Source of the DNA: an uncultured Pelagibacteraceae bacterium
GTDB taxonomy: Bacteria > Pseudomonadota > Alphaproteobacteria > Pelagibacterales > Pelagibacteraceae
Length of the DNA: 64,000 nt
Assembly (NCBI GenBank): GCA_902555655.1
Contig: CACDSX010000001.1
Location: forward strand, 1-64,000
Reading direction: 5' to 3'
In this document: piece after piece, positions 18,926-28,861 of the stretch
How positions within the stretch are numbered: the stretch's first letter is position 1
Layout of the letters: each line of letters begins with the position of its first letter
The notes under the pieces: model-generated
Databases searched by the model: none
What the model was told of the DNA's origin: nothing
The model's input: the letters and a program-made list of their open reading frames with translations, nothing else
Program-made: the position numbers and the translations under genes

Positions 18926-20731
18926 ATGTTAGAATTTTTGAAAAAAAATATATTCATAATTATTCTATCTAGTATCACACTATTTATATGTTTTTTAACA
19001 TTTTTAACATTTATTGATCGAAGTTTTATTCAATTAAATCAAACAAATTTACAATATCTATTAATTTTAAATATTTTTTTACTTTTTCTATTGTTTTTAT
19101 TTATTTTTAATGAAATTAAAAAATCAATTAAAAATGATATTGATAAAGATGGCTTATCTTCAAATAAAAAATATATAACTTATTTTTCTTTATTTACTTT
19201 AATACCATCAATATTAATTTCAATTTTTTCACTTTTTTTATTTTCATTTGCATTAGAAAAATATTTTGACAAAAAAGTTACTACGGTTGTAAATAATTCA
19301 TATGAACTTGCTAAAAGTTACGTTGAAGAAGTAAGAAATAAAATTGAAGCTGATATAATTTTGATTGCATTTGATACAAATAAAAGTGCTAATTTCCTGA
19401 ATGACAATAATAAAGAATACATAAGATTTTTAAGAACACAAAAACTGATAAGAGATGTAGATGAAATTCATATAATTAATAGAAATAAGGATTTAATATT
19501 TTCAACAGAAAAAAGTGAAACTTATATTCCTCCAATAGACAAAGCTTTGAATTTAGTTTTAGATGACGATCGTCCCCTAAAAATGATAAATGCACCAGAA
19601 AATATTTCTGCTGCTATCATGCGACTACAAGCTTTTGAAGATAGGTTCCTATATGTTATTAAATATTTGGATAAAAACATTTCTAATTATTTAACAGAGT
19701 CTCAAGAAGCAATTAGTTTTTATTATACTGTAGAAGAACGAAGTTCAGGAATAAAAATTTCGTTTGCTTTAATTTATGTTATTATTGTCACATTATTACT
19801 GTTTATATCTATTACAATTGCAATTAGGTTTTCTTCACGATTTTTTAGATCTATCAACAATTTAATAATAGCTTCAACAGCGATTGGTCAAGGTGATCTA
19901 AATATTAAAGTTCCTGAAATTAAAACTGATAAAGATATGGAAATTTTAAATAAAAATTTTAATTCGATGATCAGTAGACTACAAAATCAACAAGAAAAAT
20001 TAATAATTAATGAAAGACATGAAGCATGGGGTAACCTAGCAAGAAAGTTAGCTCATGAAATTAAAAATCCATTAACCCCAATACAATTGACTATAGATAG
20101 AATTAAAAACAAATATTCACAACAAATTAATGATAATGATCAAGATAATTTTAAAGAAAATTTGAAGATCATTAATACACAAATAAAACAAATTGAGAGT
20201 TTAGTTAATGAATTTTCAGATTTTGCTAGAATGCCCAAACCAATCTTGAAAGATAATGATTTAATTAAAATTTTAAATGAAAATGTGAAATTATTATCTG
20301 AAGTTGATAAGTCTATTCAAATAATTTTATTAAAAAATAAAGATAAGATTTTTTTAAATTGTGATAAAGAACAAATTGGAAGAGTTTTTTTTAATTTAAT
20401 AAAGAATTCTATTGAAAGTATTAATCAAAAATATGAAAAAAATGCTGATTTTTCGAAGAAAATATCAATTGAAATATCAGACAATAATGACCATATTAAA
20501 TTTAGACTTGTAGATAATGGTATTGGTTTTGATAAGATTAAAAACAATATTAAAGAAATTTTAAATCCATACTTTACTACGAAAAAAAATGGAACAGGGT
20601 TAGGCTTATCAATAGTAAATAAAATAATTAATGACCACAATGGTGAACTTAAATTTTTTTCAATACCGGATGGTGCGAAAATTGAAATTAATTTCAAACT
20701 AAATGACAGTAGAGATTCTAATAGTAGATGA
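18926..20731 (+). CDS. ntrY: NtrY-type sensor histidine kinase
   Basis: Multiple N-terminal TM helices, HAMP region, LARKLAHEIKNPLTPIQLTIDRI H-box, GTGLGLSIVNKI ATPase motif; overlaps ntrX. Confidence 0.93.
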   Translation: MLEFLKKNIFIIILSSITLFICFLTFLTFIDRSFIQLNQTNLQYLLILNIFLLFLLFLFIFNEIKKSIKNDIDKDGLSSNKKYITYFSLFTLIPSILISIFSLFLFSFALEKYFDKKVTTVVNNSYELAKSYVEEVRNKIEADIILIAFDTNKSANFLNDNNKEYIRFLRTQKLIRDVDEIHIINRNKDLIFSTEKSETYIPPIDKALNLVLDDDRPLKMINAPENISAAIMRLQAFEDRFLYVIKYLDKNISNYLTESQEAISFYYTVEERSSGIKISFALIYVIIVTLLLFISITIAIRFSSRFFRSINNLIIASTAIGQGDLNIKVPEIKTDKDMEILNKNFNSMISRLQNQQEKLIINERHEAWGNLARKLAHEIKNPLTPIQLTIDRIKNKYSQQINDNDQDNFKENLKIINTQIKQIESLVNEFSDFARMPKPILKDNDLIKILNENVKLLSEVDKSIQIILLKNKDKIFLNCDKEQIGRVFFNLIKNSIESINQKYEKNADFSKKISIEISDNNDHIKFRLVDNGIGFDKIKNNIKEILNPYFTTKKNGTGLGLSIVNKIINDHNGELKFFSIPDGAKIEINFKLNDSRDSNSR

Positions 20732-22058
20732 TAATTCGGATATAAGAAATATCCTGAATGAATTAATAATCGATGCTGGTTATAAAACCAGGATTGCTGC
20801 AAACTATAATCAAGCATTAAGTGAAATAGATAAAAAAATGCCTGATGTTGCTATTTTAGATGTAAAATTGGATAAGGGTGATAATGACGGTATAGAGTTA
20901 TTGTCCCATATAAAATCTAAAAATAAAGATGTGCCCGTTATAATAATTACTGGACATGCAAATATAGAAATGGCAGTAAACTCCCTTAAGCATGGGGCAT
21001 TTGAATTTGTCGAAAAGCCTTTTGATCAAACAAGACTTTTAAATTTTATAAGTAGAGCTGTAGAAAATTTAAAGTTAAAAACACAAAATAAAGAGTATGA
21101 AACTAAATTATTTTCCTCATATGAATTGATAGGAGATAGTAAAAATATTTCAAACATAAGAGATCAAATCAATAAAATTTCTATCACTGAAAGTAGGGTC
21201 TTAATTAACGGTCCTTCTGGGTCTGGCAAAGAATTGATTGCTAGAAAAATTCATAAAAATTCGAAAAGAAATAACAAACCTTTTGTTATTTTAAATGGAG
21301 CTTTACTTGATACTAATAAATATGAATTAGAATTATTTGGTGAAGAAAAAGAAAATGGTTCAATTTCATACGGTGCTTTAGAAAAAGCCAACCAAGGAAC
21401 CTTGTTAATAGATCAAGTTTCAGAGATACCTTTAGATATTCAATCTAAGATTTTAAGAGTTTTAACTGATCAAAAATTTAAAAGATTAAATGGCAATAGT
21501 GATATTAATGTTGATGTGAGAATTATTTGTTCATCGAGCAAAGATTTAAAAGAAGAAATAAAATTTGGTAATTTCAGAGAAGACCTTTACCATAGATTGA
21601 ATGTTTTTGAGATTAGTATTAAACCATTAAATGAAAGATTATCTGACATCCCTTTATTAATAACTTATTTCTCAAAAAAAATTTCTGAAAATTATAATAT
21701 TAAAAAATTAGAAATTGATGATAATGATAGCTATATCTTAAATCATAATTGGCAGGGCAATGTTAGAGAGTTAAGGAATTTGATTGAAAGAATTGCAATT
21801 TTACAACCTGATTCTAAAGATAAAATATCAAATATTGTTAAAGAATCTCTTAAAAATGATAATTTTGATAAAAAAATTGAGGAAAACGACCTATCTGTGC
21901 CATTAAAAGAGGCTAGAGAAAAATTTGAAAAAGAGTATTTAACTATACAACTAAAAAAATTTAATGGAAATATTTCCAAAACAGCAAATTTTGTTGGAAT
22001 GGAGAGAAGTGCACTTCACAGAAAGCTTAAAGGCTTAGGAATTAAAGAATTTAATTAG
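20703..22058 (+). CDS. ntrX: NtrX-type response regulator (AAA+ and Fis-type HTH)
   Basis: Receiver VDDNSDIRNIL, VAILDVKL; AAA+ INGPSGSGKELIARKIH; C-terminal NISKTANFVGMERSALHRKLKGLGI. Confidence 0.94.
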   Translation: MTVEILIVDDNSDIRNILNELIIDAGYKTRIAANYNQALSEIDKKMPDVAILDVKLDKGDNDGIELLSHIKSKNKDVPVIIITGHANIEMAVNSLKHGAFEFVEKPFDQTRLLNFISRAVENLKLKTQNKEYETKLFSSYELIGDSKNISNIRDQINKISITESRVLINGPSGSGKELIARKIHKNSKRNNKPFVILNGALLDTNKYELELFGEEKENGSISYGALEKANQGTLLIDQVSEIPLDIQSKILRVLTDQKFKRLNGNSDINVDVRIICSSSKDLKEEIKFGNFREDLYHRLNVFEISIKPLNERLSDIPLLITYFSKKISENYNIKKLEIDDNDSYILNHNWQGNVRELRNLIERIAILQPDSKDKISNIVKESLKNDNFDKKIEENDLSVPLKEAREKFEKEYLTIQLKKFNGNISKTANFVGMERSALHRKLKGLGIKEFN

Positions 22059-23450
22059 ATGAATATAATCATTTGTGGCGCAGGAAGAGTGGGTTTTACT
22101 ATAGCTAAGTTATTGAGCGAACAGGGGCACTCTATAACTGTTATAGATCAATCTAGTGAAGATATTCAAAAGATAAATGATAGTCTAGATGTCAAAGCTA
22201 TCGTTGGAAAAGCAACTTATCCTTCAATTTTAGAAAAAGCTAATGCCACTGAAACTGATATGATTATAGCTGTTACGAGAAATGATGAAATTAATATGTT
22301 AATATGTCAAATAGCGTTTTCAATTTTTAATATTTCTAAAAAAATAGCAAGAATAAGATCTCAAGAATACTTAAATCCAAAGTTTACAAGAGTTTATAGT
22401 AAAGAAAATCTACCTATAGATGTTATAATTTCTCCAGAAATAGAGATAGCAAAATCCATACAACGAAAATTAGAAGCACCAGGAGCCCTAGATAGTGTTC
22501 CTTTTGCTGATAATAAAATTAGATTATTAGAAATACTTATTAAAGATAATTGCAAATCTATTAATATTAAATTTAATGAACTCACAAAAAATCACCCAAA
22601 ACTTGAAGCAAATGTTATTGGAATAAACAGAGATGATAAGTTTTTTATTCCAAAAAAAACAGATACCGTAAAACAAAATGATAAAATATATGTGATAATT
22701 AATTCTTTGCAAATGGCTGAAACATTAAAAGCTTTTGGTCACGAAGAAAAAATTTCAAAAAAAATATTAATTATAGGTGGTGGGAATATTGGTTATAATC
22801 TTGCTAAAAATATAGAAGAAACATTAGAAACTCTTAGAGTAAAAATTGTAGAAAAAGATAAAAATCGTGCTGAATACCTTGCTAACGAATTAAATGACAC
22901 AATAATTATTAATGGAAATGGTTTAGATGAAGATGTTTTGATAGAAGCCAATCTAGATGAGGCAGAAACAGTTTTAGCTTTAACAAATGATGATGAAGAT
23001 AATTTAATGGTAAGTGTTCTTGTTGAGAAATTTGCAAAAGATAAAAAAAAAATTGATGATAAGAGAACAATGGCTCTAATTAACAAACCCAATTATTCTC
23101 TACTTCAATCTTCACTAAAAATTGATGATCTGATTGATCCAAGAATGAATACAGTGTCTAGTATTCTTAAACATATTCACAAAGGAACAATTGAAAATGC
23201 CTACACAATTTCTAATGGAGAATATGAAGTTATTGAAGCAGAAATTATTGAAACATCCGAACTGATTAATAAAGAGTTAAAAAATTCAAATTTACCAGAA
23301 GAAATTAGAATTGGTGCAATATTAAGAAATGATAAAGTAATAATCCCTAGATCAAATTTTATTTTTAAAAAAGATGATAGAGTTGTTTTTTTAGCTAAAA
23401 AAGATTCCATTTCAATAGTTGAAAATATTTTCAGATTAAGCTCGGTTTAA
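22059..23450 (+). CDS. trkA: Trk potassium uptake regulatory NAD-binding protein TrkA
   Basis: Two Rossmann TrkA-N motifs (IICGAGRVGFTIAKLL and ILIIGGGNIGYNLAKNI) with TrkA-C domains. Confidence 0.96.
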   Translation: MNIIICGAGRVGFTIAKLLSEQGHSITVIDQSSEDIQKINDSLDVKAIVGKATYPSILEKANATETDMIIAVTRNDEINMLICQIAFSIFNISKKIARIRSQEYLNPKFTRVYSKENLPIDVIISPEIEIAKSIQRKLEAPGALDSVPFADNKIRLLEILIKDNCKSINIKFNELTKNHPKLEANVIGINRDDKFFIPKKTDTVKQNDKIYVIINSLQMAETLKAFGHEEKISKKILIIGGGNIGYNLAKNIEETLETLRVKIVEKDKNRAEYLANELNDTIIINGNGLDEDVLIEANLDEAETVLALTNDDEDNLMVSVLVEKFAKDKKKIDDKRTMALINKPNYSLLQSSLKIDDLIDPRMNTVSSILKHIHKGTIENAYTISNGEYEVIEAEIIETSELINKELKNSNLPEEIRIGAILRNDKVIIPRSNFIFKKDDRVVFLAKKDSISIVENIFRLSSV

Positions 23451-23454
23451 ATAA

Positions 23455-24861
23455 ATGTTTGGATTACAAGTTAGATACTTAAGTATTTTTTTTGGATTAA
23501 TTTCAGTTTTGTCGTTTTTTAATATAATTTATTCATTTTATCTTAATTTATATTTAAATTTAGATACTTATTATATAAGTTTAATACTTTCACTTATTTT
23601 AGCTTTATTTTTCTACAAAATAAGAATTTACGAAAAAAAACCTTCTATATTTGAAAAAATTTTTACAGTTTTTTTTGGTTATGTATTAATACCAGTTGTT
23701 TTAGCTATTCCATTTTATCTAAGTATATACAACATAACATTTCTTAACTCATACTTTGAGTCTATCTCAGGATTTACATCTACTGGTTTTTCAATTTTGG
23801 AGAATATAAAACAAATTGATCAAAGCTTAATTTTATGGCGATCATCGACACAATGGATTGGAGGTCTTTATTTTTTGTTTTCTATTATTTTTTTAATTGA
23901 TATTTATGATGAAAATTTTAAAAAAACATTAACAAACTATATTTCATTTAATAGTTCTGAAATTTTTAAACAAGCTATAAAAATCTTTTTCTTATATTCA
24001 GGCCTAACACTTTTAATTTTTATAATTTTGAATTTATCATCAATTAGAGCATTTGACTCTTTAAATTTATCATTTTCATTAATTTCATCTGGAGGCTTTC
24101 TTCCTGTAAATGATTTATCTAATATACTTAAGGAAAACTTACAAATAATAGTTGTTTCATTATTAATGCTGTTGTCTTTTTTTAGTATTTTTTTTAGTTA
24201 CAATTTATTTTTTTTAAAAGACAGAAATTTAAATTTTTTCTATGAAGATTTACATTTAGTAGTTTACTACATAGTTATTGTTTCTATTTTTTTTCTATTC
24301 TTTAGTTTTAATAATGAATTTTCAAATAATCTTTTGTCAATATCAAGTAGTATTTCAAATATTGGTTTCTCTCTTGAGACTGAAGTATCAAATTTAACTT
24401 TTATATTTTTGATCTTAGTTATAATAGGAGGTTCCTTTTTTTCTACTAGCTCTGGATTGAGATTTATAAAAGTTTATTCATTGTTCAAATATTCTATTAA
24501 TCAAATTCTTTCTTTCAGCAGACCAAAAAATATTTTTATGAATAGATTGATGTTTACAAAGATAAAATTCGATTTTAATGAAATTAATAAGTATTTTTTA
24601 ACAATTATAATATTTATTATTTCTCTTTTTATTTTAACTTCATTATTGAGTTTAATGGGTATAAATTTTGAAAGTGCATTTAAATTATCAATTTTGACAT
24701 TAATGAATACCGTTAATTCTTCAATTTATGGCTTAAGTGAATTTAATTTTAATAATCTTCATTTTTTTACAAAATACTCACTTATTTTCTTTATGATTAT
24801 AGGTAGAATTGAGTTGTTAACAATTTTACTTCTTATGAAAAAATTTCTTTTTAAAAATTAG
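23455..24861 (+). CDS. trkH: Trk-type potassium uptake membrane protein TrkH
   Basis: Polytopic membrane protein with FESISGFTSTGFSIL, WRSSTQWIGGLYFL, SSGGFLPVND motifs; after trkA. Confidence 0.94.
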   Translation: MFGLQVRYLSIFFGLISVLSFFNIIYSFYLNLYLNLDTYYISLILSLILALFFYKIRIYEKKPSIFEKIFTVFFGYVLIPVVLAIPFYLSIYNITFLNSYFESISGFTSTGFSILENIKQIDQSLILWRSSTQWIGGLYFLFSIIFLIDIYDENFKKTLTNYISFNSSEIFKQAIKIFFLYSGLTLLIFIILNLSSIRAFDSLNLSFSLISSGGFLPVNDLSNILKENLQIIVVSLLMLLSFFSIFFSYNLFFLKDRNLNFFYEDLHLVVYYIVIVSIFFLFFSFNNEFSNNLLSISSSISNIGFSLETEVSNLTFIFLILVIIGGSFFSTSSGLRFIKVYSLFKYSINQILSFSRPKNIFMNRLMFTKIKFDFNEINKYFLTIIIFIISLFILTSLLSLMGINFESAFKLSILTLMNTVNSSIYGLSEFNFNNLHFFTKYSLIFFMIIGRIELLTILLLMKKFLFKN

Positions 24862-24894
24862 CTTATTATTGTATATGTATAGCTCAAATATACT

Positions 24895-24971
24895 GCGCCC
24901 TTAGCTCAGCTGGATAGAGCATCGGTTTTCTAAACCGAGGGTCGGAGGTTCGAATCCTCCAGGGCGCGCCA
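24895..24971 (+). tRNA. tRNA-Arg (anticodon TCT), CCA encoded
   Basis: Cloverleaf gcgccct-ta-gctcagctggatagagc-a-tcggttttctaaaccga-gggtc-ggaggttcgaatcctcc-agggcgc-g-cca; anticodon loop ttTCTaa. Confidence 0.96.
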
Positions 24972-25145
24972 TTATTACCATTTTTTATTAAGTTTTATTG
25001 TATATTTTTCTTGACTAGAATTGTTCTAACACAAAAGATCAATCAAATTTCTCTTGAAGGATTATTTCTTACATGTTTAAATTATGAATATTCAAAAGTT
25101 ATTTTGAATTATTTGTTAACAAATAAATAAACAATAGGAAGAAAT

Positions 25146-26186
25146 ATGTTTAAATACTTAAAACAATTAACTTCTTTAGTTGCTATGGTAGCTGTGTTGT
25201 TCACTTTTACAACAGAGTCTATGGCTGCTAAAAAATCTAAAACACTTAAAAACACTCAAAAAAAGGGTTTTGTAAGATGTGGAGTATCTCAAGGTCTTCC
25301 AGGATTTTCTAACGCTGATGCTGCAGGAAATTGGACTGGTGTTGATGTTGATGTATGTAGAGCGGTAGCTGCTGCAGTATTAGGTGATGCAAACAAAGTT
25401 AAGTTTACACCACTAAGTGCTAAAGAAAGATTTACAGCTTTAACTTCTGGTGAGATAGATATCTTATCAAGAAACACAACTTGGACTCTTTCTAGAGATG
25501 CTGATATCGGGCTTACTTTCGTAGGTGTGAACTTTTATGATGGACAAGGTTTCATGGTAAGAAAAAGTTCAGGTATTACTTCAACTAGCCAATTCAAAAA
25601 TGGTATCTCAGCTTGTACAAACATTGGTACAACAACTGAGTTAAATATGAGAGACTTCTTTAATTCTAGAGGAATTTCTTATGAACCAGTTGCTTTTGAA
25701 AAAGCTGACGAAGTTGTTGCTGCTTATGATGCAGGTAGATGTGATACTTACACTACTGATAAATCTGGTTTAGCTGCTCAAAGAACTAAAATGAAAAACC
25801 CTGATGAACACATTGTTCTTCCAGAAACTATTTCTAAAGAACCTTTAGGACCAGTTGTTAGACAAGGTGATTCAGTATGGGAAGATATCGTAAGATGGTC
25901 TTTGAACACTATGATTGAAGCAGAGGAATACGGTATTACTTCAGCTAATGCGGACTCAATGAAAACTTCAGACAATCCACAAATCAAAAGACTTGTTGGT
26001 GCTGAAGGTGAAATGGGTGCAGCATTCGGTTTAGATAACGAGTGGAACTTAAGAATTATCAAACAAGTTGGAAACTATGGTGAAAGTTATAAGAGAAATA
26101 TAGCTGACACTGGTATTTTACCAGACAGAGGTCCAAACGAATTATGGACTAAAGGTGGTATTTTATACGTTCCACCATCAAGATAA
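25146..26186 (+). CDS. aapJ: general L-amino-acid ABC transporter substrate-binding protein (AapJ/YhdW family)
   Basis: Signal peptide; RCGVSQGLPGFSNADAAGNWTGVDVDVCRAVAAAVLGD; followed by two permeases and an ATPase. Confidence 0.93.
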   Translation: MFKYLKQLTSLVAMVAVLFTFTTESMAAKKSKTLKNTQKKGFVRCGVSQGLPGFSNADAAGNWTGVDVDVCRAVAAAVLGDANKVKFTPLSAKERFTALTSGEIDILSRNTTWTLSRDADIGLTFVGVNFYDGQGFMVRKSSGITSTSQFKNGISACTNIGTTTELNMRDFFNSRGISYEPVAFEKADEVVAAYDAGRCDTYTTDKSGLAAQRTKMKNPDEHIVLPETISKEPLGPVVRQGDSVWEDIVRWSLNTMIEAEEYGITSANADSMKTSDNPQIKRLVGAEGEMGAAFGLDNEWNLRIIKQVGNYGESYKRNIADTGILPDRGPNELWTKGGILYVPPSR

Positions 26187-26205
26187 TTTAAGTTATAAAT
26201 TACAT

Positions 26206-26237
26206 AAAAAGGGCTAGTTTTTTCTAGCCCTTTTTTT
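26206..26237 (+). terminator. Rho-independent terminator/attenuator downstream of aapJ
   Basis: aaaaaGGGCTAGttttttCTAGCCCttttttta: 7-bp GC-rich stem followed by a T run. Confidence 0.85.
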
Positions 26238-26261
26238 ATAAACTCATATATTATTCCCACA

Positions 26262-27413
26262 GTGAATTTTAAACTTAAAGATATAGGTCCACAATTAATG
26301 ACAGTTATAGCTGTTGTTCTAGTTTTTGGTTTTTTTACTTACAATGCCCAAGTCAATATGGAAAATAGAGGTATTGATTTTGGTTATGGATTTTTATCTC
26401 AAGAGTCTTCATTTGATGTTCAATTTTCTTTAATAGAGTACGATGGTTCACATTCATATTTTAGAGCTTATTTAGTTGGCCTCTTAAACACTATACTTGT
26501 TTCTGTTATTGGAATTATTCTTGCGACAATACTTGGAGTATTAGTTGGTATAGCAAGATTATCTCCTAATTATTTAATTAATAAATTTGCTGCTTTTTAT
26601 GTAGAATTTTTTAGAAACATACCATTACTCTTACAAATCTTTTTTTGGTATTTTGCAGCTTTAAGAGCTTTACCATTGCCTCAAGATGCTGAAGCAATGT
26701 TTGGAATTTCATTTTTGACAATAAAAGGTCTTTTTGTTCCTGCCTTTATCTGGGAAAATTTTAATATTTTCTTTTATTCAGTGGTTGCTGCAATTATTGC
26801 AATTGTAGTTATTCGTATTCAGGCAAAAAAAATACAAGAAACCCAAGGTAAACAAACACCAGTTTTATTAATATCAATAGGTTTAATCTTAATTTTACCC
26901 CTTTTAAGTTTTTTAATTGGTGGAGTTAGATTGTCATTTGAAGTACCTGTTTTAAAGCAATTAGCAACAACATCATTCATTTATGAAGGAGGTGTGAGTT
27001 TACCACCTGAATTAATTGCTTTAGCATTATCTTTGTCTTTATATACTGCAACTTTTATAGCTGAATGTGTGAGAGCAGGGATCCAAGGTGTTGGCAAAGG
27101 TCAAAAAGAGGCAGCAGCATCTATTGGGTTAACTCCAAATCAAGTTCTTAAATTGGTTGTAATGCCCCAGGCTCTTAGAATAATAATACCACCTACAACA
27201 AACCAATATTTAAACTTAACTAAAAACTCTTCTCTAGCAGCAGCAATAGCATACCCAGATTTAGTATTAGTTTTTGCTGGAACAGCTTTGATGCAAACAG
27301 GTAAGGCAATTGAAATTGTATCTATCACAATGTTTACTTACTTATCATTAAGTATTTCAATTTCATTATTGATGAATTGGTACAATAATAAAATAGCAAT
27401 AACAGAAAAATAA
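26262..27413 (+). CDS. aapQ: amino-acid ABC transporter permease (AapQ/YhdX family), GTG start
   Basis: Polytopic, YVEFFRNIPLLLQIFFWYFAALRALP and EAAASIGLTPNQVLKLVVMPQALRIIIPPTTNQYLNLTKNSSLAAAIAYPDL motifs. Confidence 0.93.
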   Translation: MNFKLKDIGPQLMTVIAVVLVFGFFTYNAQVNMENRGIDFGYGFLSQESSFDVQFSLIEYDGSHSYFRAYLVGLLNTILVSVIGIILATILGVLVGIARLSPNYLINKFAAFYVEFFRNIPLLLQIFFWYFAALRALPLPQDAEAMFGISFLTIKGLFVPAFIWENFNIFFYSVVAAIIAIVVIRIQAKKIQETQGKQTPVLLISIGLILILPLLSFLIGGVRLSFEVPVLKQLATTSFIYEGGVSLPPELIALALSLSLYTATFIAECVRAGIQGVGKGQKEAAASIGLTPNQVLKLVVMPQALRIIIPPTTNQYLNLTKNSSLAAAIAYPDLVLVFAGTALMQTGKAIEIVSITMFTYLSLSISISLLMNWYNNKIAITEK

Positions 27414-28855
27414 TGTCTAAAATTAATTTTTTAAAACCAGATAAATCTAACCTTTATACTTTTTTATATTTAGGTTCTTTTTTGTTTTTTGTTAGTGTTT
27501 TGGATGTTCTCTTAAACTCTTTTTTTAGTTTAAATTTAACAGGTTTTTTACCTGGTTTTCTAAGTTTTTTATTGCCGTTAATTCTTGGCTTTATTGGTCT
27601 TTATTTTATAAGAATTGAATTAAGCGGTATCAAGCAATTAGATCTATTAAACAAACATATTAACACTAATAATTTTAATGCTGTTTTATCTTTATTAATC
27701 ATATTCATAATTCTAAAATCAATTCCACCTATATTAAGTTGGTTTTTCATTGATGCTAGTTTTGCTGGTGATTCAAAAGATGTTTGTACTGGTACAGGTG
27801 CTTGTTGGACTTACATAAAAGTTTGGATGAGAAGATTCATGTATGGAATGTATCCAAATGGAGAACAATGGAGAATAAATTTATCTTTTATAGCTTTAGC
27901 GTTACTTGGATCGGTTGGTTATTTTGCAACTGACAGATTTAAAAAATACTTAACTCTTTATTATGTTGTAATTTATCCCTTTATTGCTTTCTTGTTCATC
28001 TTTTTTTTTATTTCAGGTGGGCCAGTATTCTTTGATTTTTCATATGGAATAATTGCTGCAATATTATCTATTATTATCGGTTTTTTTATACCTAACAGGT
28101 TAAAGTTTTATTACTTCTTAATAGTTCCTTTTGCTCTTTACGTGCTATTAAAATATTTTATTTTTTATGAAGAATTGATTGAATTAGGAAAATTAGATGG
28201 CTTAAACTGGGTTGAAACTGGAGCTTGGGGTGGTTTATCATTAACTTTTATAATTTCTTTCTTCTGTTTAATTTTTTGCTTTCCAATAGGCATGGCTTTT
28301 GCACTTGGAAGAAGATCTGGATTTCCTTTGATTAGATACATATCCATAGGCTTTATTGAATTTTGGAGAGGCGTTCCTTTAATCACAGTACTATTCATGT
28401 CAGCTGTGATGTTTCCAATGTTTTTACCAGCAGACTTTTTTATTGATAAATTAGTGAGATGTATAATAGCTATTTCATTATTTGAGGCCGCATATGTTGC
28501 CGAAGTTATTAGAGGAGGACTACAAGCACTTCCTAGAGGACAGTACGAAGCTGCAAAATCATTAGGCATGGGTTATTGGAGAATGCATATATTTGTAATT
28601 TTACCACAAGCTTTAAAACTTGTCATACCTGGAATTGCAAATACATTTCTTGCCTTAGTTAAAGATACACCATTAATTTTTGTAGTTGGTCTATTAGAAA
28701 TAGTAGGAATGTTAAATTTGGCTAAAACTAATCCAGAATGGTTAGGATTTGCTATGGAAGGCTATGTATTTGCTGCAATAATTTTCTGGATTATTTGTTA
28801 TGCAATGAGTAAATATAGTTATAATTTAGAACAAAAATATAAAACAGATCGATAA
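27413..28855 (+). CDS. aapM: amino-acid ABC transporter permease (AapM/YhdY family)
   Basis: GFIEFWRGVPLITVLFMSAVMFPMFLP, GGLQALPRGQYEAAKSLGMGYWRMHIFVILPQALKLVIPGIANTFLALVKDTPL motifs. Confidence 0.93.
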   Translation: MSKINFLKPDKSNLYTFLYLGSFLFFVSVLDVLLNSFFSLNLTGFLPGFLSFLLPLILGFIGLYFIRIELSGIKQLDLLNKHINTNNFNAVLSLLIIFIILKSIPPILSWFFIDASFAGDSKDVCTGTGACWTYIKVWMRRFMYGMYPNGEQWRINLSFIALALLGSVGYFATDRFKKYLTLYYVVIYPFIAFLFIFFFISGGPVFFDFSYGIIAAILSIIIGFFIPNRLKFYYFLIVPFALYVLLKYFIFYEELIELGKLDGLNWVETGAWGGLSLTFIISFFCLIFCFPIGMAFALGRRSGFPLIRYISIGFIEFWRGVPLITVLFMSAVMFPMFLPADFFIDKLVRCIIAISLFEAAYVAEVIRGGLQALPRGQYEAAKSLGMGYWRMHIFVILPQALKLVIPGIANTFLALVKDTPLIFVVGLLEIVGMLNLAKTNPEWLGFAMEGYVFAAIIFWIICYAMSKYSYNLEQKYKTDR

Positions 28856-28861
28856 ACAATT

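Noticed and set aside
20425-20817. 130-aa antisense ORF over the ntrY/ntrX junction
   Set aside because: Both strands open by chance; the sense frames encode conserved ATPase and receiver motifs and the antisense product has no recognisable features.
28165-28569. 134-aa antisense ORF within aapM
   Set aside because: Entirely inside a conserved permease gene, no family resemblance; typical shadow ORF.
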